NCBI RefSeq assembly: GCF_048128805.1
Contig: NC_136016.1
Span: 6,770,501-6,834,500 of the forward strand
DNA length: 64,000 nt
Reading direction: 5' to 3'
Source: Centroberyx gerrardi
Lineage: Eukaryota; Chordata; Actinopteri; Beryciformes; Berycidae
Positions 48,481 through 59,205 of this stretch are shown here, in pieces. The notes under the pieces were generated by a model. The model was not told the origin of the DNA, ran no database searches, and saw nothing but the letters and a program-made list of their open reading frames with translations. A program made the position numbers and the translations under genes. The stretch's first letter is position 1, and every line of letters begins with the position of its first letter.

Positions 48481-50339
48481 TTGTTGTAGCTAAAAGCGTG
48501 TGTTCCACTGAGTTGTAATACACCAACTGAAGTGGTGTATTACAACTCATTGTGCAATAGAACAGCTAACAAAATAAAATGCTGTTTTAAACATTCAGAA
48601 ATGTATGTTGGACAGAACAAGGGAAAATTACATAACTAGCTGACTTCAATGCACACGACCTTACTCCCTAGGTTACTGCAAACTTGTTTTTTATTTGACC
48701 TTGACTTTTTTCCGCATTTTGTTATAGAGGACCAAAATAGTCACAATAAATATGTCACTGAAATAAATAATTACATAAATAAATACAGAAATAAATTAAT
48801 AATTAATTGATTGTTTTCCTTTTATTTAAAAATTATTAAATAATATTTCATAATTATTGTTTTCACAATTACATGATGATATTATTCTGAATTACATTTT
48901 TCAAAGTAGTTCTTTTATTTACCTTTTTCTTTTTTCATTGCTCCTCTTTTTATTTCATAATGACTCTTTTCATTTTATAATGTCACTTTTCATAATCTCA
49001 GCCGTCTGTCAATCAAAGTGAATGGGGCGGGTCTTACCCCATGGGCCAAATGACGTTAAAAAAGTCATAATATTATGAGAATAAAGTGGTAATTTTGAGA
49101 AAAAAAGTCAAAATATTACTTTAATATATTATCAGCACCTGGATAAGGACCTGACACCGAGGTAGAGAAGAGAAGCAGTTCACTTCCCCACAGAATCCCG
49201 ACAGCTGCCAACAGCACCCAGCACTTCAGCTACACTCAGCTAACCGCTAACAGGCAATCGTAGGGAAATTGTTTGCTAACTCTAGCATGCATTCCTACCT
49301 ATGATTCCTACTATGGATGTCAATTTTGGGTAATTTTTCTTGGCCCAACATCTGTCATCGACCCTGGTTTCTTCTGTGTGTATGTGTGTGTGTGTGCAGT
49401 GAGCTAGAGGTTTTTTGTGAAACCTCCTGGAGATCTGTCCTCTCTGTCCTGCCCAGACCCGGACCGAAGCCCCCAGTCTGAGCAGAGCAGAGTGCTGGGA
49501 GCTCCTGTTCTTCTCCAGCAGAACCTGATGGAGCAGGTAGGAAGAGGGACCAGAGCCCTGTAGGCTTTGTGGAACTGATTAATTCAACATTGATTTGTTA
49601 GGCTAACTCTAGTCAGGATTTTCATAGTAATCCTCGGTTTTTTCAGTGTGACCATGGCATCCCTCTCTGTGAAGTTCTCAAGACTATTCTTGATGAAACT
49701 ACCTGCTTAAGCCTTCGTTTGACATTTAGTCAACTGAGAGTTGCCTGTCTGTTTTACCTTGCATCTCAAACCAATGAATGGAAATCACGATCAAAACAAA
49801 ACATTTAATTGATGCATTGACTTACCTGCCATAGGTAAAATCTCCTGGTAAGTGAATGTCCATGTGTGTGGCTTCTAGCCTGCCTGGTGTACAAGCCAAT
49901 CATGGGACGTTTGGCATCTGTCAAATTCAGCTGAAACCACCTAGGTTTAGGCTAGTTGCTGTGGGTTGCTGAGTCTCGAAACATTTTGAAGCAGTTTACC
50001 TGATTGCTAGTTTGTTTACCTGGCCTCTGTCAAAAGTCCAGCTAGTTTCAACTTTTTTAATGGACTGATATTTTCACGCACTGATGTCTATCAATCCATG
50101 CCATCCAGCAATGCACAAGTCTCACCAAAGTACATTCATAACTAGTCATTTTTATGTAGTGCAAATGCACATGTGAACGGCACCATATTGTGGCGTAAAG
50201 AGCGCGTACCGTAATTAGGCACTGCAGTGCACACTGGGCACAAACAGCCTGGCTGCCTCTGACTTGAGTCCACTTGGATCCATGGAGCTAGTTGATTTTC
50301 TAATAAACCATCTTCCATATTAAACTCTTACTAACAAGA

Positions 50340-50625
50340 TCTGGACCACTAGCAGTAAAACAGCCCTAAAGCATCCAAGATCCTCCACCATATTGTGTTA
50401 GTATTAATATTACCATAATTGTCTTTTGTCGCCAAACATGCCGATGGTGTGCATGGCCAAAAAGTTCCATTTTGGTCTCATCTGACCACAACACACAATT
50501 GCAGTTCCAGTGATGCTTGTCAAAGTTCAGGCGCTTCAGTTTATGGGTTGCACTCAGTAAGGGCTTCTTTCCTGCAACCCTTCCAAAGAGCTTGTTGACA
50601 TGGAGGAGGCGTCTAACTGTTAATT
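50340..50625 (-). pseudogene. Tc1-like transposase fragment
   Basis: Minus-strand translation gives RRLLHVNKLFGRVAGKKPLL, then KRLNFDKHHWN, VLWSDETKMELFG and YGGGSWML. These match the central part of Tc1 transposases, including the first DDE aspartate in WSDET. Both ends of the transposase and the element termini are missing, and the frame is broken downstream. It is a dead relict inside the inverted-repeat segment. Confidence 0.85.
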
Positions 50626-50677
50626 TTGTAAATGAAAAAAATGGACTGACATGGACTGATTGCAATGCAACACTGAA

Positions 50678-50683
50678 TTTATT
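50678..50683 (-). terminator. AATAAA after the PTEAP-repeat ORF
   Basis: Minus-strand AATAAA 16 bp beyond the TGA at 50,699-50,701. It would give a very short 3' UTR. Confidence 0.4.
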
Positions 50684-50698
50684 TTTTGCAGTGGCATT

Positions 50699-51255
50699 TC
50701 AGTCCCTCTCTGTTTCCTTGGCTGTTTTCCTCAGTGTTTGGAACAGCCGACGGAAGAAGCGTCGGACTCTGTTCTTCTTCTTGGTCTTTTTGATCTCTGA
50801 AAAATAACAGAGGACAATCAATGCCTCAGTTCATCTTGATGGAAGTAGACATGAGCTACAGTGTGAGCGGACCTGATGAAGAACTCTTACCTGATGTGGT
50901 GTCAGAGGATTGTTGCACCTCCTCCTTCTCTTCAGTGCCAACCAGGCTGCTGGTCAAGCCTTCCTGGACTGAAGTAATGGCAGGAGCCTCAGTAGGGAGG
51001 GTCAGAGGAACCAGAGGAGCTTCAGTAGCGAGGGTCAGAGGAACCACAGGGGCTTCAGTAGGGAGGCTTAGAGGAACCAGAGGAGCTTCAGTAGAGAGAG
51101 TCAGAGGAACCAGAGGAGCTTCAGTAGGGAGGGTCAGAGGAACCAGAGGAGCTTCAGTAGGGAGGCTCAGAGGAACCAGAGGAGCTTCAGTAGGGAGGCT
51201 CAGAGGAACCACAGGAGCTTCAGTTGGGAGGCTCAAATCTAAGCTAAAATCTCAG
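50699..51255 (-). CDS. Two-exon ORF: PTEAP repeat joined to a basic amphipathic C-terminus, 5' end unknown
   Basis: The 3' exon is 50,699-50,796 and the upstream exon runs from 50,891 to about 51,234-51,255. The donor (CATCAG|GTAAG) and acceptor (TTATTTTTCAG|AG) are canonical and the join keeps frame exactly. The upstream exon encodes seven full copies plus partial copies of LPTEAPLVPLS (33-bp units), then an acidic Ser/Glu-rich linker (TEEKEEVQQSS). The 3' exon encodes KKTKKKNRVRRFFRRLFQTL and a few more residues before TGA. AATAAA follows the stop by about 16 bp (50,678-50,683). No signal peptide or start codon was found, so the 5' exon is missing or elsewhere. I do not recognise the family. 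It could be a small secreted pro-peptide, part of a larger protein, or a chance ORF. Confidence 0.5.
50992..51234. repeat. 33-bp minisatellite, seven full copies
   Basis: Units of 33 bp beginning at 50,992, 51,025, 51,058, 51,091, 51,124, 51,157 and 51,190, with partial units at each end. Divergence is a few bases per unit. It is open on both strands: LPTEAPLVPLS on the minus, GASVGRVRGTR on the plus. Only the minus reading has splice sites and a polyadenylation signal in support. Confidence 0.95.
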
Positions 51256-52216
51256 CAGACGCTTCCACAAAATTCAGCGTCACGGGGCTGTTAGCCTCTA
51301 GTCTTGTTATGCTATGGCCTGTAGGTTCATAACTTATAAAAACTAAATCTCAATCTTCATCACTTTAGCTTTCTGGCTAACTCTGCTAACTTCAGTATGT
51401 AAACAAATCAAGTTATGCTTGAAGTCTCACAGGAAGAGAGATCTTCTGCCATTGAAAGTGCATTCTATTAATAGAATTCTAGGCCTATTTTACCTATATT
51501 ACATGAGACTGTAGAATAAAATGTAAGGGTTGTGGGAAATTAATGTGAGTCAAGACCAGGTCCAAAGGGCGTTGAGACCAAGTCAAGGCCAAGACTAAAA
51601 TAGGTAATAAATAGTGTACATGTCTTTCCAAAAAAGCTTAAGGAGTTTCTTAAAGATCAACAGAGATGATAGCTCTGGACTATACCCTTCAACATCCAAC
51701 TAATGAATGTATTTTTTAACATAATTTGGCCCATGGGGCAAGACCAGCCTCAGAGCCAAGAAAAAAAAATTGATTGCAAAGGATTACCCAATCAGCAAAC
51801 AGATCCCGCCCCATTCACTTTGATTGACAGATGGCTGAGACATTATGAAAAGTGACATTATGAAATGAAAAGAGTCATTATGAAATAAAAAGCAATGAAA
51901 AAAGAAAAAGGGAAATAAAATAACCACTTTGAAAAATGTAATTCTGAATAATATCATCATGTAAAATAAAAGCCATTTGAAAAATAAAAAAAAGTTTTTA
52001 TGAAATAAAAATACAACTAAATATAGTCATGTTATTATGAAAACAATAATTATGAAATAATATTATTTAATTTTTTGAAATTAAAGAATAAAATCAATCA
52101 ATTATTAATTTATTATTATTATATGATATTATATACAGTATTTCTGTATTTATTTATGTAATTATTCATTTTACTGACTTATTTATTTATTTAATTATGA
52201 CTAATATGGTCCTCCA

Positions 52217-54566
52217 TATTTTGTGGTGTTGTAGCGTGAATACAAAATTTATTAAATATGGGAAACATATGGAAGTCAACTCCATCACACATATACTTGT
52301 CACATGGTTGGGAAAATTACTTTAAAATTATCATCCACTAAAAGATTAGACCTAGGCCTACTGATTACCTGCTTAAAATTGTAATTAGCAGGCCTAACCT
52401 AATTATTTAATACTCACATTTAGTAATTTAATTACCTTTGGTTGCTCTGCCAATTTATTCACAGTTTTCATCAGGATCCAACCATTTTAGGTGTAAAATT
52501 ATGTGTCTGTAATCTCAAAGTCTAAATGTCTTTGCTCCTTCAAACACATTAATGGTTATTCAAAGTTAGGCTATACAGTATAAAAGCTGTTATAATTTGG
52601 TTATTGCTTATATGGTAATTGTAATGGGCTACAGTTATCATTTTCTGTAACCAGATTGCTGTAATCCTTTGATGATATTATTTGTTTGAGGAATAATTTT
52701 GATGAGAAAAAATCCAGCACGGTTTTTGTTTTCCTTTTTTTATGCTTTATTTTTTTTGTTTTACCTCATCCTGTAGAGAGGACAAAGCTCCATTTCACAT
52801 CTGTTAAGATTTGGGCATGTGCTGAAATCCACCCCACTCATCCCTCTCTACCATCCCTCACTGCTACAGTGCATGCACAGGAATCAGGATTTGAACATCA
52901 CTCAAAATCCATAAACTCTATCATCATCAGCTGCTCATCATCAGGGCAAAGATACCAACTCATTGGTTGGACCACGGCCTTCATCTTCTTGATTAGAACA
53001 ACAAAAGCTAAGTGTAAAGGTGAATGCAAATCATGCTGTGATTTTTCATAGATCTCACAGATTGGTGCAGGTTTGATAAGGATCGTGGAGGGCACTACTC
53101 CGCTATCTAAAGATGAAAAGAACGAGGGCTCAATGACAACGATGATGAAGATGATAATGAAATGAAATGAGGATGATGAAATGAGGATGAAATCAAAAGC
53201 GCAAAGGTGTAACGATGAATGATGGATGAAAGAGAGGACTAATGAGGAAAAATGTTATATGTGACACAACACATCTCCTACTCTACAAGATAACAGATCT
53301 CAAATGAATGCTACAATAATGAGCTTGAAAAGACAAATATAAAGTAGAACACACAGGGCACAACATCGTCATGTGATGAGAGAAAAAATCAAGAGTCAAA
53401 CATGCAAACACAAAAGACATATTTCCATGTACATGAATATGATACAAGGGAGATAATACAAATGGAAGAGAGATGAAAATAATGTTAAAACAAGCAAACA
53501 CAATGATGGTATGCATGGATGGATGACATTGTGTAAAAACTTACACAACACCTGCCCAAATTCATGAGACACAACACAACACACAAACTACCGCCCTTCC
53601 AAATCACACTGGCCTGATGCAACATATTTGCATGGAATTCTGCTTTGTGTATTCGGATCAGATCAATGCCCTGGATATTTATTCTTTATAGAAATACTGA
53701 AACACATTTGAATTTCTTTCTTGATGCTTGTGGTGAAGAGAAACACAGAGGTTGTCCAAACTGCCAAACATTACAAGCCTCTATCCCTGAGAATACACAT
53801 GTATCAGACTAGATTCACACATTTTGTGTGGGTATAAAATTTAGAAAAACATTTAGATAAAAGGGAGTATGAAGAAATATGTACCCTGGTGAGGATGGGT
53901 GCATGTACCAGTAAGAGGTTGGTCGAAACAGAGGGAAAAGAGGGGCATGGGATGAGGATTCATTGACATTATCCCACTGAAAGAGTACGCTCAGCAATGG
54001 CTAGCTGTTGTCCAATCTCTACAGAAGTCAGATTTGTGTTTTATATGTTCGGCATTGATGGACAAGCCTCTGAGATGGCAAAGAGAGGCGCCGAAGCACA
54101 TGAAATGGGAACCCACCCATTTCACGGGTTTGTCACTTGTACTCAATTTGAGGCTGCCTTGCTTGCGTAAGTTTCACGTTTTGTCCATGAGAAGAAGAAT
54201 AGAAAAAGAAAAGAGGACAGAAAGAGAAAGCGCATACAGGGAAAGGAGAGTAGGAGAGAAAGAGAAAACGCTGCAGATAACGGTGCAGATCTAACGAGGG
54301 TGTCAGAGAAATCGATAGATCCTAAACATGAGCAGATGTCGTAATGGGAACTCTGTGCTGCGGAATGGAAAAGAAGAATCTGGTCTAAGAGGACAGACGG
54401 TTATTTTTTGCAGACGTTTTTTCTCTTTTTTCCATTTTTTGTGTTTGTTACAGTTCATTGTCATGGTTCCATTGAAAGCTAGGGAGGTCGAGCCTGAGGC
54501 AGATGGTTTGAAGTGCGTGGAGGTGGCCTGGAGTCCACAGAGGATCGCGGGAAGGTGCAGGAAGGC
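52217..54566. other. Intergenic region between inverted-repeat segment and pde6g
   Basis: About 2.3 kb. Two exon-like minus-strand stretches (52,897-53,106 and 53,885-53,976) have decent splice signals, but joining them creates a stop, so I do not call a gene. The downstream end includes the pde6g 3' UTR. In human the tetraspanin gene TSPAN10 lies between NPLOC4 and PDE6G; nothing like a tetraspanin was seen here. Confidence 0.5.
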
Positions 54567-55444
54567 TCAGATGATACCGTACTGGGCCAGCTCATGCAGC
54601 TCCAGGTGATTGAAGGCCTCCCAGGGGCAAATGACAGTGATGTCTGCAAAGAAACACAAACAGGTTTGTTTTCGGCCGGGTGTCAGCAGATAACAGCAAT
54701 TGATGGGAAATGCATCTTTTTTTTTTCTTTTTTCTTTTTTTATAATTTATTTTTATAATTTTTAACAGGGTTATAAACAGAAGTCGGTAACGTGAAAAAA
54801 ACAAACCCAGAAATTTAAGAAGAACTAGGTTGCCAGTTCTTTTCCCCTTTTTTAAACAGACAGTTGAAAAAAAGGGGATTAAGTTCTCACCCTCTCAATT
54901 TGCCTGCAAAATACTATCCATTTGTCCCAATAAGCCTTTGTCTTTTTGTAGTCTTAGAGTGAAAGTTAAACATTCCATACTGTATATACAATCAACTATA
55001 TTCATCCACTGGCCAAGAGTAGGAGAAGTTTGTCTTCTCCTACTCTCTTACTCATTTCCATTTCTGTTACCCAGATACAAAGAAAGACAAGTGAACTCAA
55101 CATCTAAACCCAAAAGATGGGAGATGCATCTCAATAAAGAAGTGAACCTACCTGTGCCTAAGCCCTCCATGCCAGGTATATCATCACCAAAGCTGTAAAA
55201 AAGAAATCAAGAACATCAGTCACACGTGATAAATATCTATTCCCCCTCTATGTGGAGACTTTGAATGAATATAACAGAGTGCCGCATGCCACACTCACCC
55301 CTGGATCCCCTTCTTGGGAGGCTTGCTCTTGAACTGACGAGTCTGCCTCTGCTTGAACTTGGGCGGTCCCTTGCGCGGGGTGGCGGGCCCGCCGGTGACA
55401 CGGGTGGCCGACTTGATCTCGGTTTTCGGCGGCTCAAGATTCAT
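54567..55444 (-). CDS. pde6g: pde6g: rod cGMP phosphodiesterase inhibitory gamma subunit, 87 residues
   Basis: PDE6-gamma binds the catalytic PDE6 dimer in rod outer segments, blocks its active site in the dark, and is displaced by transducin-GTP in light. Three coding exons (55,299-55,444; 55,152-55,192; 54,567-54,643) join to 264 nt, exactly the 87 residues of vertebrate PDE6G. Landmarks: N-terminus [16 protein letters not shown] (the rod form; cone PDE6H starts differently), the polycationic transducin/PDE-binding region [17 protein letters not shown], the linker [14 protein letters not shown], and the inhibitory C-terminus [13 protein letters not shown]. No changes in key residues. Splice phases are exact. 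It follows nploc4 in the same orientation, as in tetrapods. Confidence 0.98.
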
Positions 55445-55496
55445 TTTGAGTCGTTATGATACTGTGTGCGGGTTGTTGGCTTTGACGGACACCTCT

Positions 55497-57244
55497 CTGG
55501 AGTACAGTCGTCTTGATGATGTCTTTGGAAGAGGCACAGGAGGTCAATAGAAGTGAAAAACGTTATTCTCTGTAAATCACTTTGTGTGCAACCAGGTATT
55601 ATATTAGATGCTTTAACAATTAATTTCATGTAACAGTTAGTGTGCAGCCTCTCTCACCTTTGTCTGACATTACAGGCCCTAATCCTCTTACTTGTCTAAG
55701 GATTTACACTCATATTTCCTTGTCATTTAATATCTGAGATGGACTACCTTGGAGAGAAAGGATGACCCAATTTCTATAATCCCTGGCTCAAGTTAATAAG
55801 TATTCCCTGTCTCTGTTTCGAGCCAGCCATACACATATGGATTAATCTGGTTAGAGCAAGGGCAGCACGTCAGATATGCTGAGTATGCACTGAGGGTCTA
55901 ATGGATCAATCCTCTCACCGCGTCCTCCTGCAATGACATTCACGGAGCTTGTAATAGAACCTCAATACGTTTCTGGATTGAGGATGAGTCATAATCATAT
56001 GCTATGATAGTAGTATGAATATGTACAGTTAACTATGATCATACCCTGATAAACTTTGTCCGTGCAAAGAATACATCTCAAAATGAAACACACTGGTAAT
56101 ATGTATTTTTTTTGTAAAAGGTTGTACTAGCTTGTCCATTCAAGGAGCAAATACTGCCTTTTCATTTCCTACAATTAACAATTTGACTGTTTTGCACATT
56201 TGAAAATGATGATGTAACTTCTTATTCACTCTTTCAACAGATTAGAACTTATTTAAGAATTCAGAGTCCATGTATTGAATAGAAGTTGCTTCTCATGAGT
56301 TGCCGTTAACACCCATGCAGCATTAACAAGCCACATTCTCTCTCTGTTACCTACTGACTGCATCTAAGGAGAATAGCTGATTCTTCAGTCTTGTAAAGAG
56401 GTACAAAGGAGAAAAATGTAAAGAAAGGGAAGAAACTCATACTAAGAATAAGAAACTTATTCTTAGTACGCAATTTATTCCACAAAGGTATTTACTGTAT
56501 ATAGGCAGATATTACTTTTATTCCTGCAACCTTAATCTGGTATCAAACAAGAGCAGAATATTTGTGTTGTGAATATTCAAGTTGCATAATTGTGTTTTCT
56601 ACTGCCACTGATAATGCTCAAATATATCATATTTCTAAACAGACTGATGCAGTATGTTATAATGGATCAGTCTGTTAAAAGATTGATTGCCTCTTTCCTA
56701 TAACTGGCCAAGATTTTTGTGTTTCTTATACACTGTGGTGATTCACCACTATTGTTTAATACCTGACGATGAGAAGAGTCATAGAACTGAAACAATCTGT
56801 CTGCTGTTTTTGTAATAAATTTAAAATGTTGTGTTCACTGCAGCACAACAGATTAAGCACTTCACTGAATCAATTCACTGACCTAATAAGATGATAATTC
56901 CAAAAACAATGTACTCAACACAAACCCCACTGAGGTTTTATCTTGATCCCAAAAAAACAATTTAATCCGTGACAGATACCCTCATCCTTTTCAGTTCAAG
57001 TCAATTAAGCACAAATCCATTGAGTTTCATGCAAGAAAGAATATCAATATCCATAACGTCTTGCTGCCATGGCGATTGGTACAATTACAATGAATTCCAT
57101 TGCAGCTCCAGAATAGCAATATCCACTGTCACTGGCTTTCATGGCGGGTTAGCACAATTGTACAGAAATCCCATGTAGCTCAAGAATAGCAACATCTGTA
57201 ATCATTCGCTGTCACGGTGGGGATGTGCCAGCAGGTCTACTCAC
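55497..57244 (-). other. pde6g intron 1
   Basis: A 1.7-kb intron between the non-coding first exon and the exon with the ATG; an acceptor-like TGTACTCCAG ends near 55,497. The AT-rich interior shows nothing recognisable except the tandem repeat at 57,039-57,240. Confidence 0.5.
57039..57240. repeat. 72/73-bp imperfect tandem repeat in pde6g intron 1
   Basis: Three units start with GAATAKCAAYATC at 57,039, 57,111 and 57,184. Each contains a CATGGCG-like core and an ACAATT/GTAC segment. The third unit is shorter and more diverged and runs up to the first-exon donor at 57,243-57,244. Confidence 0.7.
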
Positions 57245-57336
57245 CGGCTGCTTGGGTGAAGGACAGCCAGACGAGTGGGTGTGAGCGCAGCACTGCTCTC
57301 TCTAGCAGACGTGTGGACTTCTATGCTAGGCTTGCT
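57245..57336 (-). other. pde6g: Non-coding first exon of pde6g
   Basis: On the minus strand the stretch ends CAGCCG|GTGAGTAG, a strong donor, and begins about 30 bp downstream of a TATA box. It contains no ATG in frame with the coding exons, so it is 5' UTR. Its right end is inferred from the TATA spacing. Confidence 0.55.
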
Positions 57337-57365
57337 GTGAGGGCCAAATGGGGCTTAGGAGCCCT

Positions 57366-57394
57366 CTTATATGCTGAGCCCCTCGGCAGATTAG
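57366..57394 (-). promoter_or_regulatory. pde6g promoter: TATA box with CRX-like and NRL-like sites
   Basis: On the gene strand: CTAATCT (57,388-57,394), a CRX/OTX-type homeodomain site; then TCAGCA, the complement of TGCTGA, an NRL/MAF half-site; then CATATAAG, a TATA box at 57,366-57,373. CRX plus NRL sites just upstream of a TATA box are the usual arrangement in rod-specific promoters. Confidence 0.5.
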
Positions 57395-57449
57395 AAACGC
57401 ACCGCCTACCGTCCCTGTCAACACTTTGCATGTTTGGGGTTTGGGTCGA

Positions 57450-58767
57450 GGCAGAGATGGGACGGGGGTGGGGGGAATGGATAGAGTTGGAACAGAAATG
57501 TCTAATTTTTGTTGTGGGGAGTAGATTTTGGAATAAATGCCATGCGCACTATAATGACATTCAGTGATTTGGATTGAATCATATCAGAAATATAACAGCA
57601 ATTTTCTAATTTGTAGCGTTGGTTGTAATTTCTGAATGAAAATTGCTGTGATATGAAGGCCTACTCCATTACAATAAAATGCCAATACTATGATATACAG
57701 TGACTGTCTGCGGCCATCTAATTTTGACACTGATGAAAAAAAAAAAGATTTTTGTTTTCGTTTGTATTGTTCTTGCTTGCTTGCTTTCAGATGTCCAAAA
57801 CATGATGCACTATATGCCTCTAGAACATTCAAGAATACATTCAGCTATGCTAATCACATACCTGATATTACACCTAATGGGAATATGAGACAAGAGGATG
57901 AATGAGATAATACAGTCTGAGACATGTTGATGAAGATTATTGATGAAGCAGGAAGCATCCTGACAGGCCCGGTAGCCCACTCCCTCTGTGTTATGCAATC
58001 GTCCCACCATCTGCTACAGGCCGGGTGTCAACAAACCCCCCAATCCTCCATCCTTCAAAAGTTTCTTAGATAACCTTAATGGAAGTTACAATGTAATTCC
58101 CCGCAGCCAGGGTGACCCCACACGCTAAGACAGACACATGGCTACATCCCACATAACAGAAATCAATCACTCTACAGCTTTGGATTACAAGGACTTCTGA
58201 TTAGTTAATTACATTGGTTATAAACAAGGACGGGATTCATTTGCCCTATTAATTTGTTGGACAAAATGTGCTCATGGTCTAACATTTCACCACCTCTTAT
58301 GGTGAAGAAGACTTTAACATATCACAAGATGTTTACATTATGCTACTGGCCCCGTTAGTGGACACTGACCATTAATTTACAATGGATTTGCCCCAATTTC
58401 TGTTATTTGGACACGTGCAGTAGGAGGGGCTCATGTGTTTTGGTTGGGATGTGAGGTAAAGGGTCATTAGCGCCCTGAGGGCGCGTCTGTCTAGATGTGC
58501 CTGATGACCCTTAAGCCCTCAGCGGGAGGGTGTGAGGGTGCACGTGCCCGGCTCTTTGTAAGCCATTAATAAGAAGTGAATGATCACTCACAAGAGACAG
58601 AGGGGTAGAATCGATGCAAACTAACAATTCTATTATCTAGAAATATCCCATTAACTGATTGTTAGTTTAGTGACCCATGAAAGGAATTACACATCATTTT
58701 GTGGTACACACAGGCAATCTGTATGAGTATATACACCACTAAGGCAGCTTCATCTCACCCTTTAGAT
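57450..58767. other. Upstream region of pde6g
   Basis: About 1.3 kb without a gene. It contains a perfect odd palindrome GCGCCCTGAGGGCGC at 58,470-58,484, nested in GGGTCAT...ATGACCC. Confidence 0.5.
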
Positions 58768-59109
58768 CAGTGATTCTCAACCTTTTTCATATCAAGGACC
58801 CATAATTTAGTACACATTAGGCCCATGGACCCCCATTTGATGAGATTTTGTCTCTACTACCCAAATCTGAGAATATTTTTATTGTTAGATATGATTTTGT
58901 CCAGAATTCCATGACTATCTGTATTATAGGTAGAGAGATAACAGTGATGATCAAAATTCATTCAGTCATTCTTCTACATTCTCTAATTGTGTTAACTCCT
59001 TGTAAATGAAATAATGGTGAAGTTTAACAATTCATCAATATGCTGGGGACCCTCTGGAACCCACTCAAGGACCCCTGGTGGTCCCCGGACCTCACGTTGA
59101 GAACCACCG
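58768..59109. mobile_element. Non-autonomous hAT element, 342 bp, perfect 8-bp target duplication
   Basis: The ends CAGTGATTCTCAAC and GTTGAGAACCACCG are inverted repeats with mismatches at a few positions. Identical CTTTAGAT octamers flank it (58,760-58,767 and 59,110-59,117). The CAG..GGTTCTCAAC end is typical of Charlie-like hAT elements. No coding capacity. Confidence 0.92.
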
Positions 59110-59205
59110 CTTTAGATGTACATGCATCTGGCTGATTATGCTGCCTTCTGCAAAAAAATGCAAAATGTTAATCTCCTCAGTAATCTTAAGAATTGAACTG
59201 ACACA

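Larger units (their letters stand above)
48725..52216. mobile_element. 3.5-kb segment bounded by long inverted repeats
   Basis: The left arm (48,725 to about 49,075) and right arm (about 51,711-52,216) are inverted copies of each other. Outer ends read TAGAGGACCAAAATAGTCA and, in complement, TGGAGGACCATATTAGTCA, each preceded by TA. Arms share CTGTCAATCAAAGTGAATGG, then GGGGCGGG and ATGGGCCAAAT; the left arm lacks about 55 bp present in the right. Between them lie a decayed Tc1 transposase piece, an exon-like plus-strand stretch and a two-exon minus-strand ORF. It may be one composite element with TA target duplication or two independent insertions of one family in opposite orientation. Confidence 0.55.

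Noticed and set aside
50992..51234. CRISPR-like array
   Set aside because: The 33-bp units are contiguous with no unique spacers, in a vertebrate genome; this is a minisatellite.
50821..51294. 157-codon plus-strand ORF with GRVRGTRGASV repeats
   Set aside because: It is the reverse reading of the 33-bp minisatellite; splice sites and AATAAA support the minus strand only.
52897..53976. Two exon-like minus-strand stretches (52,897-53,106 and 53,885-53,976)
   Set aside because: Each has reasonable splice signals and an open frame, but joining them produces an immediate stop codon, and neither resembles a known protein.
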